Position numbers and translations under genes: made by a program. Under the pieces are notes generated by a model. The model was given only the letters and a program-made list of their open reading frames with translations. It made no database searches and had not been told where the DNA came from. This document shows positions 53,270 to 64,000 of a stretch of 64,000 nt of DNA, one piece after another. How positions within the stretch are numbered: position 1 is the first letter of the stretch; every line of letters starts with the position of its first letter. The DNA is taken from assembly GCA_949752745.1 (NCBI GenBank), contig OX457025.1, forward strand, positions 100,365,587 through 100,429,586, written 5' to 3'. The DNA is from Protula sp. h YS-2021. Lineage: Eukaryota; Annelida; Polychaeta; Sabellida; Serpulidae.

Positions 53270-54040
53270 GTGTCTTGTGGTGTGACAGCGACAATGTGAA
53301 ACAGCTTGTGCTGTGACATCGAAAATGTGAGACAGCTTGTGCTGCGACAGCGACAATGTAAGACAACTTTTGCTGTCACAGCGACAATGTGAGACAACTT
53401 GTGGTGTGACATCAACAAAGTGAGACAACTTGTGGTGTGACAGCGACAATGTGAGACAGCTTGTGCTGTGACATCAACAAAGTGAGCGGGCTTGTGCTGT
53501 GACAGCGACAATGTAAGACAACTTGTTGTGACAGCGACAAAGTGAGACAGCTTGTGGTGTGACATCAACAAAGTGAGACAGCTTATGTTGTGACAGCGAC
53601 AATGTAAGACAACTTGTGGTGGACAGCGACAATGTGAGACAACTTGTTGTGTGACAACGACAATGTGAGACAACTTGTGGTGTGACATCAACAAAGTGAG
53701 ACAACTTGTGGTGTGACAGCGACAAAGTAAGACAGCTTGTGCTGTGACAGTGACAATGTAAGACAAGTTGTTGTGACAGCGACAAAGTGAGACAGCTTGT
53801 GCTGTGACAGGGACAATGTTAGACAACTTGTTGTGACAGCGACAATGTGAGACAACTTGTGGTGTGACAGTGACAATGTGAGACAGCTTGTGCTGTGACA
53901 GCGACAAAGTGAGACAACTTGTGCTGTGACAGCGACAATGTCAGACAACTTGTGCTGTGACAGCGACAATGTCAGACAACTTGTGGTGTGACATCAACAA
54001 AGTGAGATAACTTGCGGTGTGACAGAGACAATGTGAGACA
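53270..54040. repeat. 31-bp tandem repeat array (GTGACAGCGACAATGTGAG)
   Basis: About 25 copies of TGTGACAGCGACAATGTGAG plus ACAACTTGTGG. Two alternating subtypes are visible (GCGACAATG and ATCAACAAAG). Confidence 0.95.
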
Positions 54041-54842
54041 ACTAGAATGGGATTACAGAAGCGTGGGTCCCAGTTGCGCACTCTTTCTTTCCTTTTTTAA
54101 GTGATGCTATTTGAGAATCTGCTGTACTTTTCTTTCTCTTGGAACCTCCTTTCAATTCATCATTTTGTTTTTGTTTTTTTTTTATTCTTAAGCACAGGAA
54201 AGATGTGCTGCGTTTTCATTTACTTGTTTATTTATTTAGTTCTGTCCTTTGTTTCTTAGTTTTTGCTTAATTTACAGTGAGCAGAGCCTGCGGTGTTTCT
54301 CTGTTTTTGCCTGCCACACTTCTATCCCCGCTGTCTTAACTTTTGTGAATAAGGAGGCTGGAAGACACGTAAACTGTACAGATAACTTTTGTGAATACTG
54401 GCCTGGGGCAGTATTTACAATAGTTAACTGTACAGGTAAGGAATTCAGTTAAGTGCTCCTGTAGCTAACAGAACTTTTGAAAGTTAATTAATAAATTTTA
54501 TTTTTGTGTTAAAACACATTTCTGTAAAAACTGTGTATATAAATCTGCTTATTTCCCTCATAGTTAACAGTTAACTTTTGTGAATACCGTGGCTTATTGT
54601 TAAAAATGTGGAGAAACGACTCGTGTTTACAAGAGTGATTATAAAGCATGCTAAATTGATGGCAGGCTGTGATAGACTTGCGCGATCGTCTGTGTGGGTG
54701 TGACCGAGAGCAAACGACAGAACCAGCGCATCCTCAGATATAACATGCTCCTTTCTGGCTGCAGATCCAAAATTAGTTATATTCATCAATCGTGTTTGAT
54801 TGGTCACGGCTATAATCCAGCTATTAGATATTATCAAGTACT
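54041..54842. other. No gene seen
   Basis: AT-rich unique DNA. AACTTTTGTGAATA recurs three times near 54340-54585. Confidence 0.4.
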
Positions 54843-56370
54843 TTGCCTGTTACCTGGGGGTGTCCCGTGATCAAGTACTTTGCCTGTCGCCTGGGGGTGT
54901 CCCGTGATCAAGTACTTTGCCTGTCGCCCGGAGGTGTCCCGTGATCAAGTACTTTGCCTGTTGCCGGGGGGGGGGGGGTGTCCCGTGATCAAGTACTTTG
55001 CCTGTCGCCCGGGGGTGTTCCGTGATCAAGTACTTTGCCTGTTGCCGGGGGGGGGGGTGTCCCGTGATCAAGTACTTTGCCTGTCGCCCGGGGGTGTCCC
55101 GTGATCAAGTACTTTGCCTGTCGCCTGGGGGTGTCCCGTGATCAAGTACTTTGCCTGTCGCCCGGAGGTGTCCCGTGATCAAGTACTTTGCCTGTTGCCG
55201 GGGGGGGGGGGGTGTCCCGTGATCAAGTACTTTGCCTGTCGCCCGGGGGTGTCCCGTGATCAAGTACTTTGCCTGTTGCCGGGGGGGGGGGGGTGTCCCG
55301 TGATCAAGTACTTTGCCTGTCGCCCGGAGGTGTCCCGTGATCAAGTACTTTGCCTGTTGCCGGGGGGGGGGTGGGGTGTCCCGTGATCAAGTACTTTGCC
55401 TGTCGCCCGGGGGTGTCCCGTGATCAAGTACTTTGCCTGTTGCCGGGGGGGGGGGGGTGTCCCGTGATCAAGTACTTTGCCTGTCGCCCGGGGGTGTCCC
55501 GTGATCAAGTACTTTGCCTGTCGCCCGGGGGTGTCCCGTGATCAAGTACTTTGCCTGTTGCCGGGGGGGGGGGGGGTGTCCCGTGATCAAGTACTTTGCC
55601 TGTCGCCCGGGGGTGTCCCGTGATCAAGTACTTTGCCTGTCGCCCGGGGGTGTCCCGTGATCAAGTACTTTGCCTGTCGCCCGGGGGTGTCCCGTGATCA
55701 AGTACTTTGCCTGTTGCCCGGGGGTGTCCAGTGATCAAGTACTTTGCCTGTCGCCCGGGGGTGTCCAGTGATCAAGTACTTTGCCTGTCGCCCGGGGGTG
55801 TCCCGTGATCAAGTACTTTGCCTGTTGCCCGGGGGTGTCCAGTGATCAAGTACTTTGCCTGTCGCCCGGGGGTGTCCAGTGATCAAGTACTTTGCCTGTC
55901 GCCCGGGGGTGTCCCGTGATCAAGTACTTTGCCTGTTGCCCGGGGGTGTCCAGTGATCAAGTACTTTGCCTGTCGCCCGGGGGTGTCCAGTGATCAAGTA
56001 CTTTGCCTGTCGCCCGGGGGTGTCCCGTGATCAAGTACTTTGCCTGTCGCCCGGGGGTGTCCAGTGATCAAGTACTTTGCCTGTCGCCCGGGGGTGTCCC
56101 GTGATCAAGTACTTTGCCTGTCGCCCGGGGGTGTCCAGTGATCAAGTACTTTACCTGTGGCCCGGGAGTGTCCCGTGATCAAGTACTTTGCCTGTCGCCC
56201 GGGGGTGTCCCGTGATCAAGTACTTTGCCTGTCGCCCGGGGGTGTCCCGTGATCAAGTACTTTGCCTGTCGCCCGGGGGTGTCCCGTGATCAAGTACTTT
56301 GCCTGTCGCCCTGGTGTGTCCAGTGATCAAATACTTTGCCTGTCGCCCGGGGGTGTCCCATGATCAAGAG
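54843..56370. repeat. 37-bp tandem repeat array, about 41 copies
   Basis: The unit is GTGATCAAGTACTTTGCCTG plus TCGCCCGGGGGTGTCCC. Subtypes differ in the G-run length (4-13 G) and in CCCGTGATC versus CCAGTGATC. In the right half a three-unit subtype order repeats (about 55680-56040), suggesting higher-order duplication. It is the largest array in the window. Confidence 0.97.
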
Positions 56371-56639
56371 GCGGAGGGGAGGAATTTGTCTTGGTATCAG
56401 GCTGGTTATCGGTTGATAATATCGATCGCAATTTGTCTATTCATGAGAAGTTTGCCCTCCTTTTATCATCAAGACCCACTTCTGGAATTATTTTGGAACC
56501 TCGGCAGGTGACTCCTAATCGCTCTGTCCTCACTTACGTGTTGTAAAAAGTACTGCGCAAAAAATACTCATACGTGAATGTTTCTTGACCCTGTAATCCG
56601 ACACCATAAATCTGCATTAAGTGGTAATCCCTCGAGTCT
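56371..56639. other. No gene seen
   Basis: Short unique stretch. Confidence 0.35.
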
Positions 56640-56900
56640 GGTGTGTTATAACTATATAAATCGGTATTCCTAGAAATTGATTCGATATAACTGGTAATTC
56701 CTAGAATTTGTTTACGTTTAGCCGAACGAACTGATATCTGGTAGAATCTGGTTGGTGACAACCATTTAAATGGTTGCCCCTAGAATGTGGTAATTTACAA
56801 CGGTGTGAATGGTTGTTGCTAGAATTGGGTTAGTTATAACCATATGAATGGTTAACCTAGATTCTGGTTAGTTACAACTATGTGAACTGTTCCCCCTAGA
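56640..56900. repeat. Degenerate tandem repeat, about 45-bp unit
   Basis: About six diverged copies of GGTTAGTTACAACCATATGA plus ATGGTTACCCCTAGAATCT. Confidence 0.75.
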
Positions 56901-58459
56901 ATCTCGAATGTTAATCTTGTGTGCTTGTTATATTTGTTGTTATCTATGTTATCTATGTTATGTAGTCAAAGGAAGGTGAATCCCCACGCCTTTGGGGGAA
57001 GGGGGGGGTAGGGGCAGGGGCAGGGGCAGGGCAGCGGAGGTATCAGGTCTCCTCTTGTTCTTGACAACCATTTAAATGCATAAAACTATGCCCTTTGACC
57101 CCATCCCACAACAGACTCAACCCGCTCTTCAAGTCCCCCCCCCCCCCCTACCTCCCCCCCCCCCCCCCCCCCCACTCCATGCCTCTGGAATTGAGCAAGT
57201 GCTCCGGCGACACACGTGGCTACGTCTGCCCTCTGTTTTGCTTACTTGATTATCGCTCATCTGATCAATTTACCAATTGTTTAACTAAGCGGAAAAGGAA
57301 CGGAATCACATTCAATGCTGGTCTCATTTTCTTCGACGTGTTTTCATCATCAATTCAATCAGACGTGACGTTTCTCTATTTTTATAATTAGTTTTAGTTG
57401 CCCAAATGGGTTGACACAACTTCTAATCTTGAAATGAAAAATTACGCACATGCATAATTCAATCTAATGTATTATTCACACGATGCATGATATTAATTGC
57501 AATCGGACTGTGTGAGCTACATGGTCCGTCCTTTCTTCACATGCTCAACCGCCCCCACCCCCTTCCCCCCCCCCCCACTGTTTATTGGTGGTTCGGGGCG
57601 TGGCGAAAGAATGTGAACAAAATGAAAAAAAGATTTCCCCCCCCCCACCCAATAATAATATTAATAATAATTATAATAATAATAATAATAAAGGATATCA
57701 AATAATGTGACAATAAACTGATCTTGCCGTTGCCAAGGCAACGAGAATGCCTTGTTTTGCTAACGACTCTTTTCATTATCCAATTTTGTAAGAGCTTTTA
57801 GTGTCATCCTTCATCTTTTAGGAGAAATTTTCACATTTATATCCGGGAGCTTGGAGTAATTATTAGCGCGGTGAATCCACCGTCAGGCCGCATTGACCGT
57901 GGGTGAGTCAGGGGTATGGGAGAAGCGGCCGTAATAAAGTTACAAACGTCTTTCCTCCCCCCTCCCCCTCCTCCCACCCACCCCCCCCCCCCCCCCCCCC
58001 ACCGCCATACCAGTGCTACTCAAAGACTCCTAACCAATCAAATTACGCAATGAGTCAAGATAGAGGCATCTTCAGGACAGGTTCAATCAGTGTCCCTCCC
58101 CTCTCCCCCTCCCCTCCCCCTCCACCCATCCCCCTCCCTTTATTTTGTTTGCAGGCTGCTGCCTTTTCGGGAGTGACTACAATATAGTCAGATACACCCC
58201 CTCCCCTACTGCCGCCACTCCCCCCCCCCCCCCCGCAACGCCACATCACGTAAATCTAGGGAACACAATAAATTTATGTATTTTGTAGGAAATAGAAAGA
58301 AAATCGCCCGAGGGACTTAAAAGCACTTTAACAGTGCAATCTGTCTTCTGATTAGCAGCTAGTAATGGCCGGTAAAGTGATTTCGTTTTATCGACGCCAT
58401 ACTAATTCAATAAAGACAATCGCTGTATGTACAAAGTGCTGTGCGATCGCCGAGCGCGT
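56901..58459. other. No gene seen; several poly-C tracts
   Basis: C or G runs of 10 or more occur near 57000, 57136, 57157, 57568, 57980 and 58219, and a TAATAA repeat at about 57652-57690. The Pro-rich open frames are composition artefacts. Confidence 0.5.
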
Positions 58460-58940
58460 TCTATACCACGTGATCTGGTTTTAAAGGGCATTGAGCTTGA
58501 AACCACGTGACTGCTTGGCCAAGGTCACTATAGATCACGTGACTTGACATGCATCTTGAAACCGCCAATCACGTGAGTGCTTGGACACAGTCAACGAAAG
58601 CAGCTGGGCATCACGTGAGTTAAGATGCTACGTCACATGACAATGTGGGCGGGGCTAGCAACAAGCGATTGTAAGTCACGTGGCTGTTCTGATAGCTCCA
58701 TCGAAAGGGGTGTGCAGAACAAGGAAAGGATATCTGCAGATCACGTGATCTATCAGCGTCTGTAAGTCATGTGACTATTACCACAGCACTAACAACAGCT
58801 AATAAGTCACGTGATGTTTTAGCGACATTAATGGCGACCACACGTCACGTGACTGTTCTTCAGCAGTCGTGACAGCCGTACTATAACTTATTTCTTGAAC
58901 GAAGAGATGGTTACAGTCACATGACTCATAGTCACAGTCA
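58460..58940. repeat. Cluster of TCACGTGA motifs, second locus
   Basis: At least twelve TCACGTGA/GTCACGTGAC motifs or one-base variants, spaced mostly 20-45 bp, in otherwise poorly conserved DNA. It resembles 3715-4025. Confidence 0.7.
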
Positions 58941-59049
58941 CATGATTCATTTTCTTGGCTGGCTGATAACGTCCGTATTCATTTGAAAATGGTATTGAAG
59001 ATTTTCGTTGCGGTTTTTGCAGTTTTTGCTTGTGCAGTCCCCACGGAAC

Positions 59050-59360
59050 CATACTCACGCACCAGCGACACACACACAGGCTAACACACAGCCATACACA
59101 CATACACAGATAGACACACAGTGGCAAACACACAGACAACTCACAAATGCACAGACACACATAAACACACACACAGACATGCAAACACACAAACACACAC
59201 AGAGACACACACTGGTAAGCACACAGACATGCCAACTCACAGACACACAAACACAAAAGCACACAGACAAACACACAGACAAACAAACACAGAGACACAC
59301 ACAGACACGTACAAACACACAAGCACAAACAGACACACAGACACAAACACAAACGCTCTG
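59050..59360. repeat. Cryptically simple CA-rich repeat
   Basis: An ACACACAGACACACAAAC-type sequence with no fixed period. Confidence 0.9.
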
Positions 59361-60234
59361 TCAACACACCCCATGTCTTTTCACCGCGGACAGAAAATAA
59401 TAACGGCATAATATTGCTGAAAATAAATCAAAGAAAACTCATGAAGCAATATCGAAAAAAAAAAAAAAAAACAAACACAAGACTGAAAAAAGGTATTCAT
59501 GCCGCGATTGAGCCCGTTGAGAATACTGCAGACACAGCTCTTAATAAGCGCGACACTTTCAGCATACGTCATGCAGGCCCTCCACCCCTCCCCCCCCCCC
59601 CCCCCAAGCGGCTCAATTCCACTCGCAAATGACACGCAATATTTTATGCCTTGAATATGTGAGCAGAATTTTTATCACACTAGGACGAATCTGAATAAGT
59701 GTTTTGTTGGGGGGAGGGGGGAGGGGGAGGGGGAAAATCTTATTTTGTATCATGTTTATGGCACTTGGGTCGCGATAAGTCTTTCTGGGGTCAGCAATAT
59801 AAAATTGATACCCAAAGTGAATTGTTGCTCACAAACTAAAAAAAAAAATACTGCATAAAAATTACATAATTGTAAACTGGAAATACAACAACTAACACTA
59901 CATTATATATTATTTATCGTAAAGCCAAGAATTATAAAACCTAGATGAAATGTTGGAGTTAGACAACGGAGGAACAGAAAGCAGTGGGGAGACTGTGTGT
60001 GTAACATGTGTGTAACATGTGTACAACATGTGTGCAACATCAGTGCAAATTACCACAGAGACTATGTGTGTAACATCAGTGCAAAATATCGCAGAACACG
60101 TGATTAAGGCAGTGTACCACAACAGAAAAAAGTGTAACAGAGAGAAGGGTGTAACAGAGAGAAGGGTGTAACAGCAGAGTAACGATAACAAAATGTAACA
60201 AAAGGGAAATGGGTAATAACAGAAAGGAGTGTTA
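59361..60234. other. No gene seen
   Basis: A and C runs near 59456-59470 and 59588-59605, a GGGGGAGG stretch near 59708-59732, and a few GTGTAACATGTG repeats near 59998-60040. Confidence 0.4.
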
Positions 60235-60495
60235 TATCGGAAAAATTATGTAACAACAGAAAACAAAATGATGTAACAACAGAAAACAAAATGATGTAAC
60301 AACAGAAAACAAAAGGATGTAACAACAGAAAACAGAATGATGTAACAACAGAAAACAAAATGGTGTAACAACAGAAAACAAAATGATGTAACAACAGAAA
60401 ACAAAGTGATGTGACAACTGAAAACAGAATTATGTAACAACAGAAAACAGAATTATGTAACAACAGAAAACAAAATGATGTAACAACTGAAAAAT
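60235..60495. repeat. 23-bp tandem repeat array
   Basis: About 11 copies of ATGTAACAACAGAAAACAAA plus ATG. Confidence 0.95.
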
Positions 60496-60892
60496 ATAAA
60501 ACAGACAAATATGTAAAAGCAGACTAATGTATAGCTGTAGATCAGGAGGTAACACCAGAGAAACGTGTAACAATATCAGAGAACCATTTGACACCAGAGA
60601 AACATGGAGCGACGTGTAACACAGAAAACTTGATGAGAAAGACGTGCCACAGCAAATAATGTGTAACATAGGAGATAAATGTAACAACAGAGACGCTTGT
60701 AGCAACCGGGGAAAATAAAGAGCTGAGGCTAACATCGGGCAGAACCACCGATTGCTCGGTTCCTGGGAACGGTTCACCGCTTGGGGGACGGGAATAGGCG
60801 AGATAGCGGGTTTGCGTAGGCCTGCACTTCCTGGGAACGGTTCACGCTCCGTGTACGGGGAAATGGCGACATATCGGAGGTTCCTGCAAAGC
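60496..60892. other. No gene seen
   Basis: Loose GTAACA-type repeats continue to about 60700; then a 27-base segment with GGGAACGGTTCACCG occurs twice (60765, 60834). Confidence 0.4.
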
Positions 60893-60985
60893 TACATGTG
60901 TAACACATTTTACATGTGTAACACATTTTACATGTGTAACACATTTTACATGTGTAGCACATTTTACATGTGTAACACATTCTTC
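60893..60985. repeat. 18-bp tandem repeat
   Basis: Five copies of ACATGTGTAACACATTTT; each unit is partly palindromic. Confidence 0.95.
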
Positions 60986-61683
60986 GAGATGACATCGACA
61001 TGGTCACGGATTTGGTGTGAGGGGTTTGGTCGAGGGAGGAGGGAGGAGGGAGGAGGGGGTGTTCACGATAAGGTATGGAGTTTACAGTTGATTCTCGATC
61101 ATTCTTCTTCTGCTATTTCATCTTGTTATATTCCATTTCTTAAATGCATCCATTGAATTAGTATTTTCTTACCCTTTGTCAGCTCTGTCCCCATTTTTTG
61201 TGCGCATTTGGAGGAGTTATTTGTTAAACAATATATCACAGAGAGAGAGCAGAGGCGAATGCAATAAATGTCATGAGCAGCAAATAAATAGCGTTTGCTA
61301 TAAGCGGCCATTGCCGCGTCGTTCCATATACGGGGGAGAGTAGTGTAAGATGGATGACAAGGAACCCGCTTTTTTTAGGGGGGGGGAGGGGGTGGGTTTA
61401 CAGACGGCGTGTCCTTTATCACTGTGAGTGGCATTCACTTCCACAAATACAGGCATTATTTCAAAGACAGGGAGACATCATCGAGGAAATGATTGGATGC
61501 TGCTCATCGTACAAAAAAATACATGCTCCCTCTCGGCCCAGGATCGTTTCACTGCAGTCATTTATGTAACTAGTGGTGTTTTGTCATATGAACCGCAAAC
61601 ATATTTGTACAATATCCTTAAAATATTTTGGATAGACATTATAAAAAAAAATTGATATTTTATAAATGATTATAAGTTCATTT
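60986..61683. other. No gene seen
   Basis: GGGAGGA repeats lie near 61035-61058 and a G-rich tract near 61379-61396. No supported gene. Confidence 0.4.
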
Positions 61684-62906
61684 AAAAACTAGAACCGTAT
61701 TTCGCTAGCGAAATGTTAAACACTTGACAAAAATTAAAAAAGCAAAAATACTTCCTTCAATGGGTTATTTCTTGAATAATATAAAGTATTTTACAACATG
61801 CATACAGTGTGTTATACAACAATGTATAGAGCTTATGGCACAGCATGTATGCGTCTTATAATATTCTAAAAAAATCGGACCACTGTCAAGAAAAAAACTC
61901 CATAGGTTGATAACTTAATACCAGCTAAATATATTAGCAAACAACACAGCTTGAATACGTTTTATAAGTCAAGTAGTGTTTGGTTTTTTTATTGACTTCA
62001 GGTTTGATTGATTGATCAGGCATTCGCTGTGTTATCTGTTCACGCAGCGAGAGCTCGCACAAAGCTCAGCAACTGTGTGGTGTTCTGTGCTGTACGTTAA
62101 ATGCACTGCATTTACTTGCAAAAAACGCGCTCTTTTCACATGACGTTTTAACAAAAAAAAACGAAATCGAAGACGAAAATAAAAAGTGACATGCACACGT
62201 TCAGAACAAGCTCTTCATAAACCCTAAGTTTCATGGTCCTAGGGCCCATAGTGTCAGAGAAGAAGAAGACACAAAAAATCGGAAAACTGTCAAGAGAAAA
62301 AAAGGTTGAACGGCTGCTCGCACAAGTTCATATAACCCTTGCAAGATAACAGCTTGTCAAGTATTAATTAATTTGATTTATTAACACTTGACAAGCCTTC
62401 GGCTTACAAGAGTTATATGAATTTGTGCGAGCAGCCGTTCGTCCTTTTTTTCTTCTTGACACTTTTTCCAATTTTTTGTGTCTTCTTCTTCTCTGACACT
62501 ATGGGCCCTAGGACCATGAAACTTGGGAACTATGAAGAGCTTGATCTGAACGTGTGCATGTCACTTTTTATTTTTGACTTCGATTTCGTTTTCTTTGTTA
62601 AAACGCCATGTGAAAAGAGTGTATTTTTGCAAGTAAATGCAGTGCATTTAACGCACATCACAGAACACAGTTGCTGAGCTTTGTGCGAGCTCTCACTGCG
62701 AAAATAGATAACACGGTGTATCCCTGCTCAGTCAATAAAACCTTAAGCCAACAAAAACCAAACACTACTCGGCTTATAAGACGTATTCAAGCTGTGTTGT
62801 TTGCAATATATTATTCAAGAAATAACCAATTGAAGGAAGTATCTTTGCGTTTTAATTTTTGTCAAGTATTTAACATTTCGCTAGCGAAATTAGGTTCTAG
62901 TTTTAA
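61684..62906. mobile_element. Foldback (long inverted repeat) element
   Basis: The left end has CTAGAACC and TTTCGCTAGCGAAATG, and the right end carries the reverse complement, ending GGTTCTAG. The arms match over most of their length (TTCATGGTCCTAGGGCCC and CGGCTGCTCGCACAAGTTCATATAAC blocks) and meet at about 62360 with a loop of some 30 bp. The left arm is longer by about 140 bp near 61780-61930. Two TTTCGCTAGCGAAA palindromes sit at the tips. No coding capacity. AT-rich flanks hide any target duplication. Confidence 0.85.
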
Positions 62907-63159
62907 TATTACGTCTTCCATACAGCATTAATATATCTGTTTCATAAGAGATACATCTCAATATCTTGATTTCGCCTCTAGATATTTATTAAACATTTAC
63001 ATATATCTTTCAACATTAAAGGGTAAGTCTTAAGGAATTAAATGAATTAAAACGTCAGGAAATATAAAGTCATATCTCAAAAAGATTTAGAGATATTTTC
63101 TAATCAGTGCTGCCTTTAATTGAATTGCCTTTTGTTGACAGTAGCAGCAAGCACCCAGA
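62907..63159. other. No gene seen
   Basis: AT-rich stretch. Confidence 0.35.
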
Positions 63160-63800
63160 CAGTTAGGCATGACGTGGTTATAAATACAGATTGATATGTA
63201 TGACGTGGTTATAAGTAAGGATTGATAGGCATGATGTGGTTATAAGTTAGGACTAATAGGCATGTCGTGGTTATAAATATAGGTCCGTAAGCATTCAGTT
63301 TCTGCAGACATGGTCAGCAAGCATTATGTAGGTATATGTATGTCAGGAAGTATTCAGTATTTGTTGGCAGGGTCAGTAAGCATTAGTCAGTCTGACATGG
63401 TATAAGTACAAAGTGGTTATAGGTATAGGCCATTAAGCACTGAGTCAGTATGACATGGCATAAGCATAAGGTGGTTATAATTATAGGCCATCAAACACCG
63501 AGTCAGTCTGGTTTGGTAGTAAGCACAAGGTGGTTATAATCATAGGCCATTAAACACTGAGTCAGTGTGACATGGTATAAGCATAAGGTGGTTATAATTA
63601 TAGGCCATTAAGCACGAGTCAGTCTGGCTTGGTAGTAAGCACAAGGTGGTTATAATCATAGGTCATTAAGCACTGAGTCAGTATGACATGGTAGAAGCAT
63701 AAGGTGGTTATAATCATAGGTCATTAAGCACTGAGTCAGTATGACATGGTAGAAGCATAAGGTGGTTATAATTATAGGCCATCAAGCACTGCGTCAGTCT
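63160..63800. repeat. 58-bp tandem repeat array
   Basis: About nine copies of a 58-bp unit with AAGGTGGTTATAATCATAGG, CATTAAGCACTGAGTCAGT and ATGACATGGTAGAAGCAT. It is diverged at the left (63160-63400) and clean at the right. Confidence 0.92.
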
Positions 63801-64000
63801 GGCTTGATAGTATAATACAACGCCCAGTAAGCACATGTGGCGAATATGTAGCAAGCATTTTGCCCGTTTAATTGGCTACAAAGATCGTGTTGAATGCACT
63901 GACAACACGCGTCAGCTCTGTTAACCTGCGAACGGCCAGCAACAGTCCACTTCCACATCACAATAACGTCTCATTTATCGACACTCTGCTTCAGTCCAAA
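63801..64000. other. No gene seen
   Basis: Unique DNA to the window edge. Confidence 0.35.

Noticed and set aside
53149..53969. 252-codon minus-strand ORF
   Set aside because: Repeat translation of the 31-bp array; the codons cycle through three frames of the unit.
54843..56370. Regular 37-bp periodicity suggesting a CRISPR array
   Set aside because: The entire unit is repeated with no unique spacers, the genome is eukaryotic and no cas genes are present.
58888..59409. 173-codon Cys/Val/Leu-rich ORF resembling a membrane protein
   Set aside because: It is the complement of CA-rich simple sequence; the composition explains the hydrophobic look.

Overview
The window is 64 kb of animal (metazoan) nuclear DNA. 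It is dominated by short tandem repeats, fragments of DNA transposons and long gene-poor stretches. In the middle sits one large, nearly intact Maverick/Polinton element at 26294-42085 (15,792 bp). A marine invertebrate, probably a mollusc, is plausible from the minisatellite load and the Polinton type, but no host gene is diagnostic, so that assignment is weak.

Left flank (1-26287): a 40-bp minisatellite, a roughly 1.1-kb hAT transposon remnant with a transposase C-terminal fragment, and many arrays with periods between 15 and 69 bp. It also holds three copies of a MITE-like family full of GACGTC/AACGTT palindromes, and one likely host coding exon (7888-9006, Lys/Ser/Thr-rich, ending at a good splice donor). 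Right flank (42092-64000): more arrays, including about 41 copies of a 37-bp unit, two clusters of CACGTG motifs, and a 1.2-kb foldback element near the end.

The Polinton has AGT...ACT ends, a perfect 6-bp target duplication (GTGATC), and long inverted terminal repeats with unequal numbers of internal repeats. It sits inside a host 76-bp tandem repeat. The rightward genes start with four small presumed early ORFs. Next come a DDE integrase with a chromodomain, an FtsK/HerA-type packaging ATPase, three accessory proteins, a penton-like single jelly-roll protein, a basic core-like protein, a double jelly-roll major capsid protein and an adenain-like protease. The leftward genes are a protein-primed family B DNA polymerase and four small PC4-like proteins. 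The two groups converge on poly(A) signals at about 35.6-35.7 kb. The layout is virus-like: most late genes overlap by 1-16 bases or are separated by only a few.

The capsid, packaging, protease and integrase genes look open, but the polymerase carries two lesions: one in-frame TAG, and a frameshift from a 4-bp tandem duplication just before the catalytic DTDS motif. This copy is therefore probably recent but not self-replicating. The most unusual content is a set of five PC4-like proteins, four of which look like internal duplications (single-chain pseudo-dimers). Also notable are a related pair of early proteins, a possible early leader intron spanning the left terminal repeat, and a small protein with an apparent myristoylation plus palmitoylation signal.
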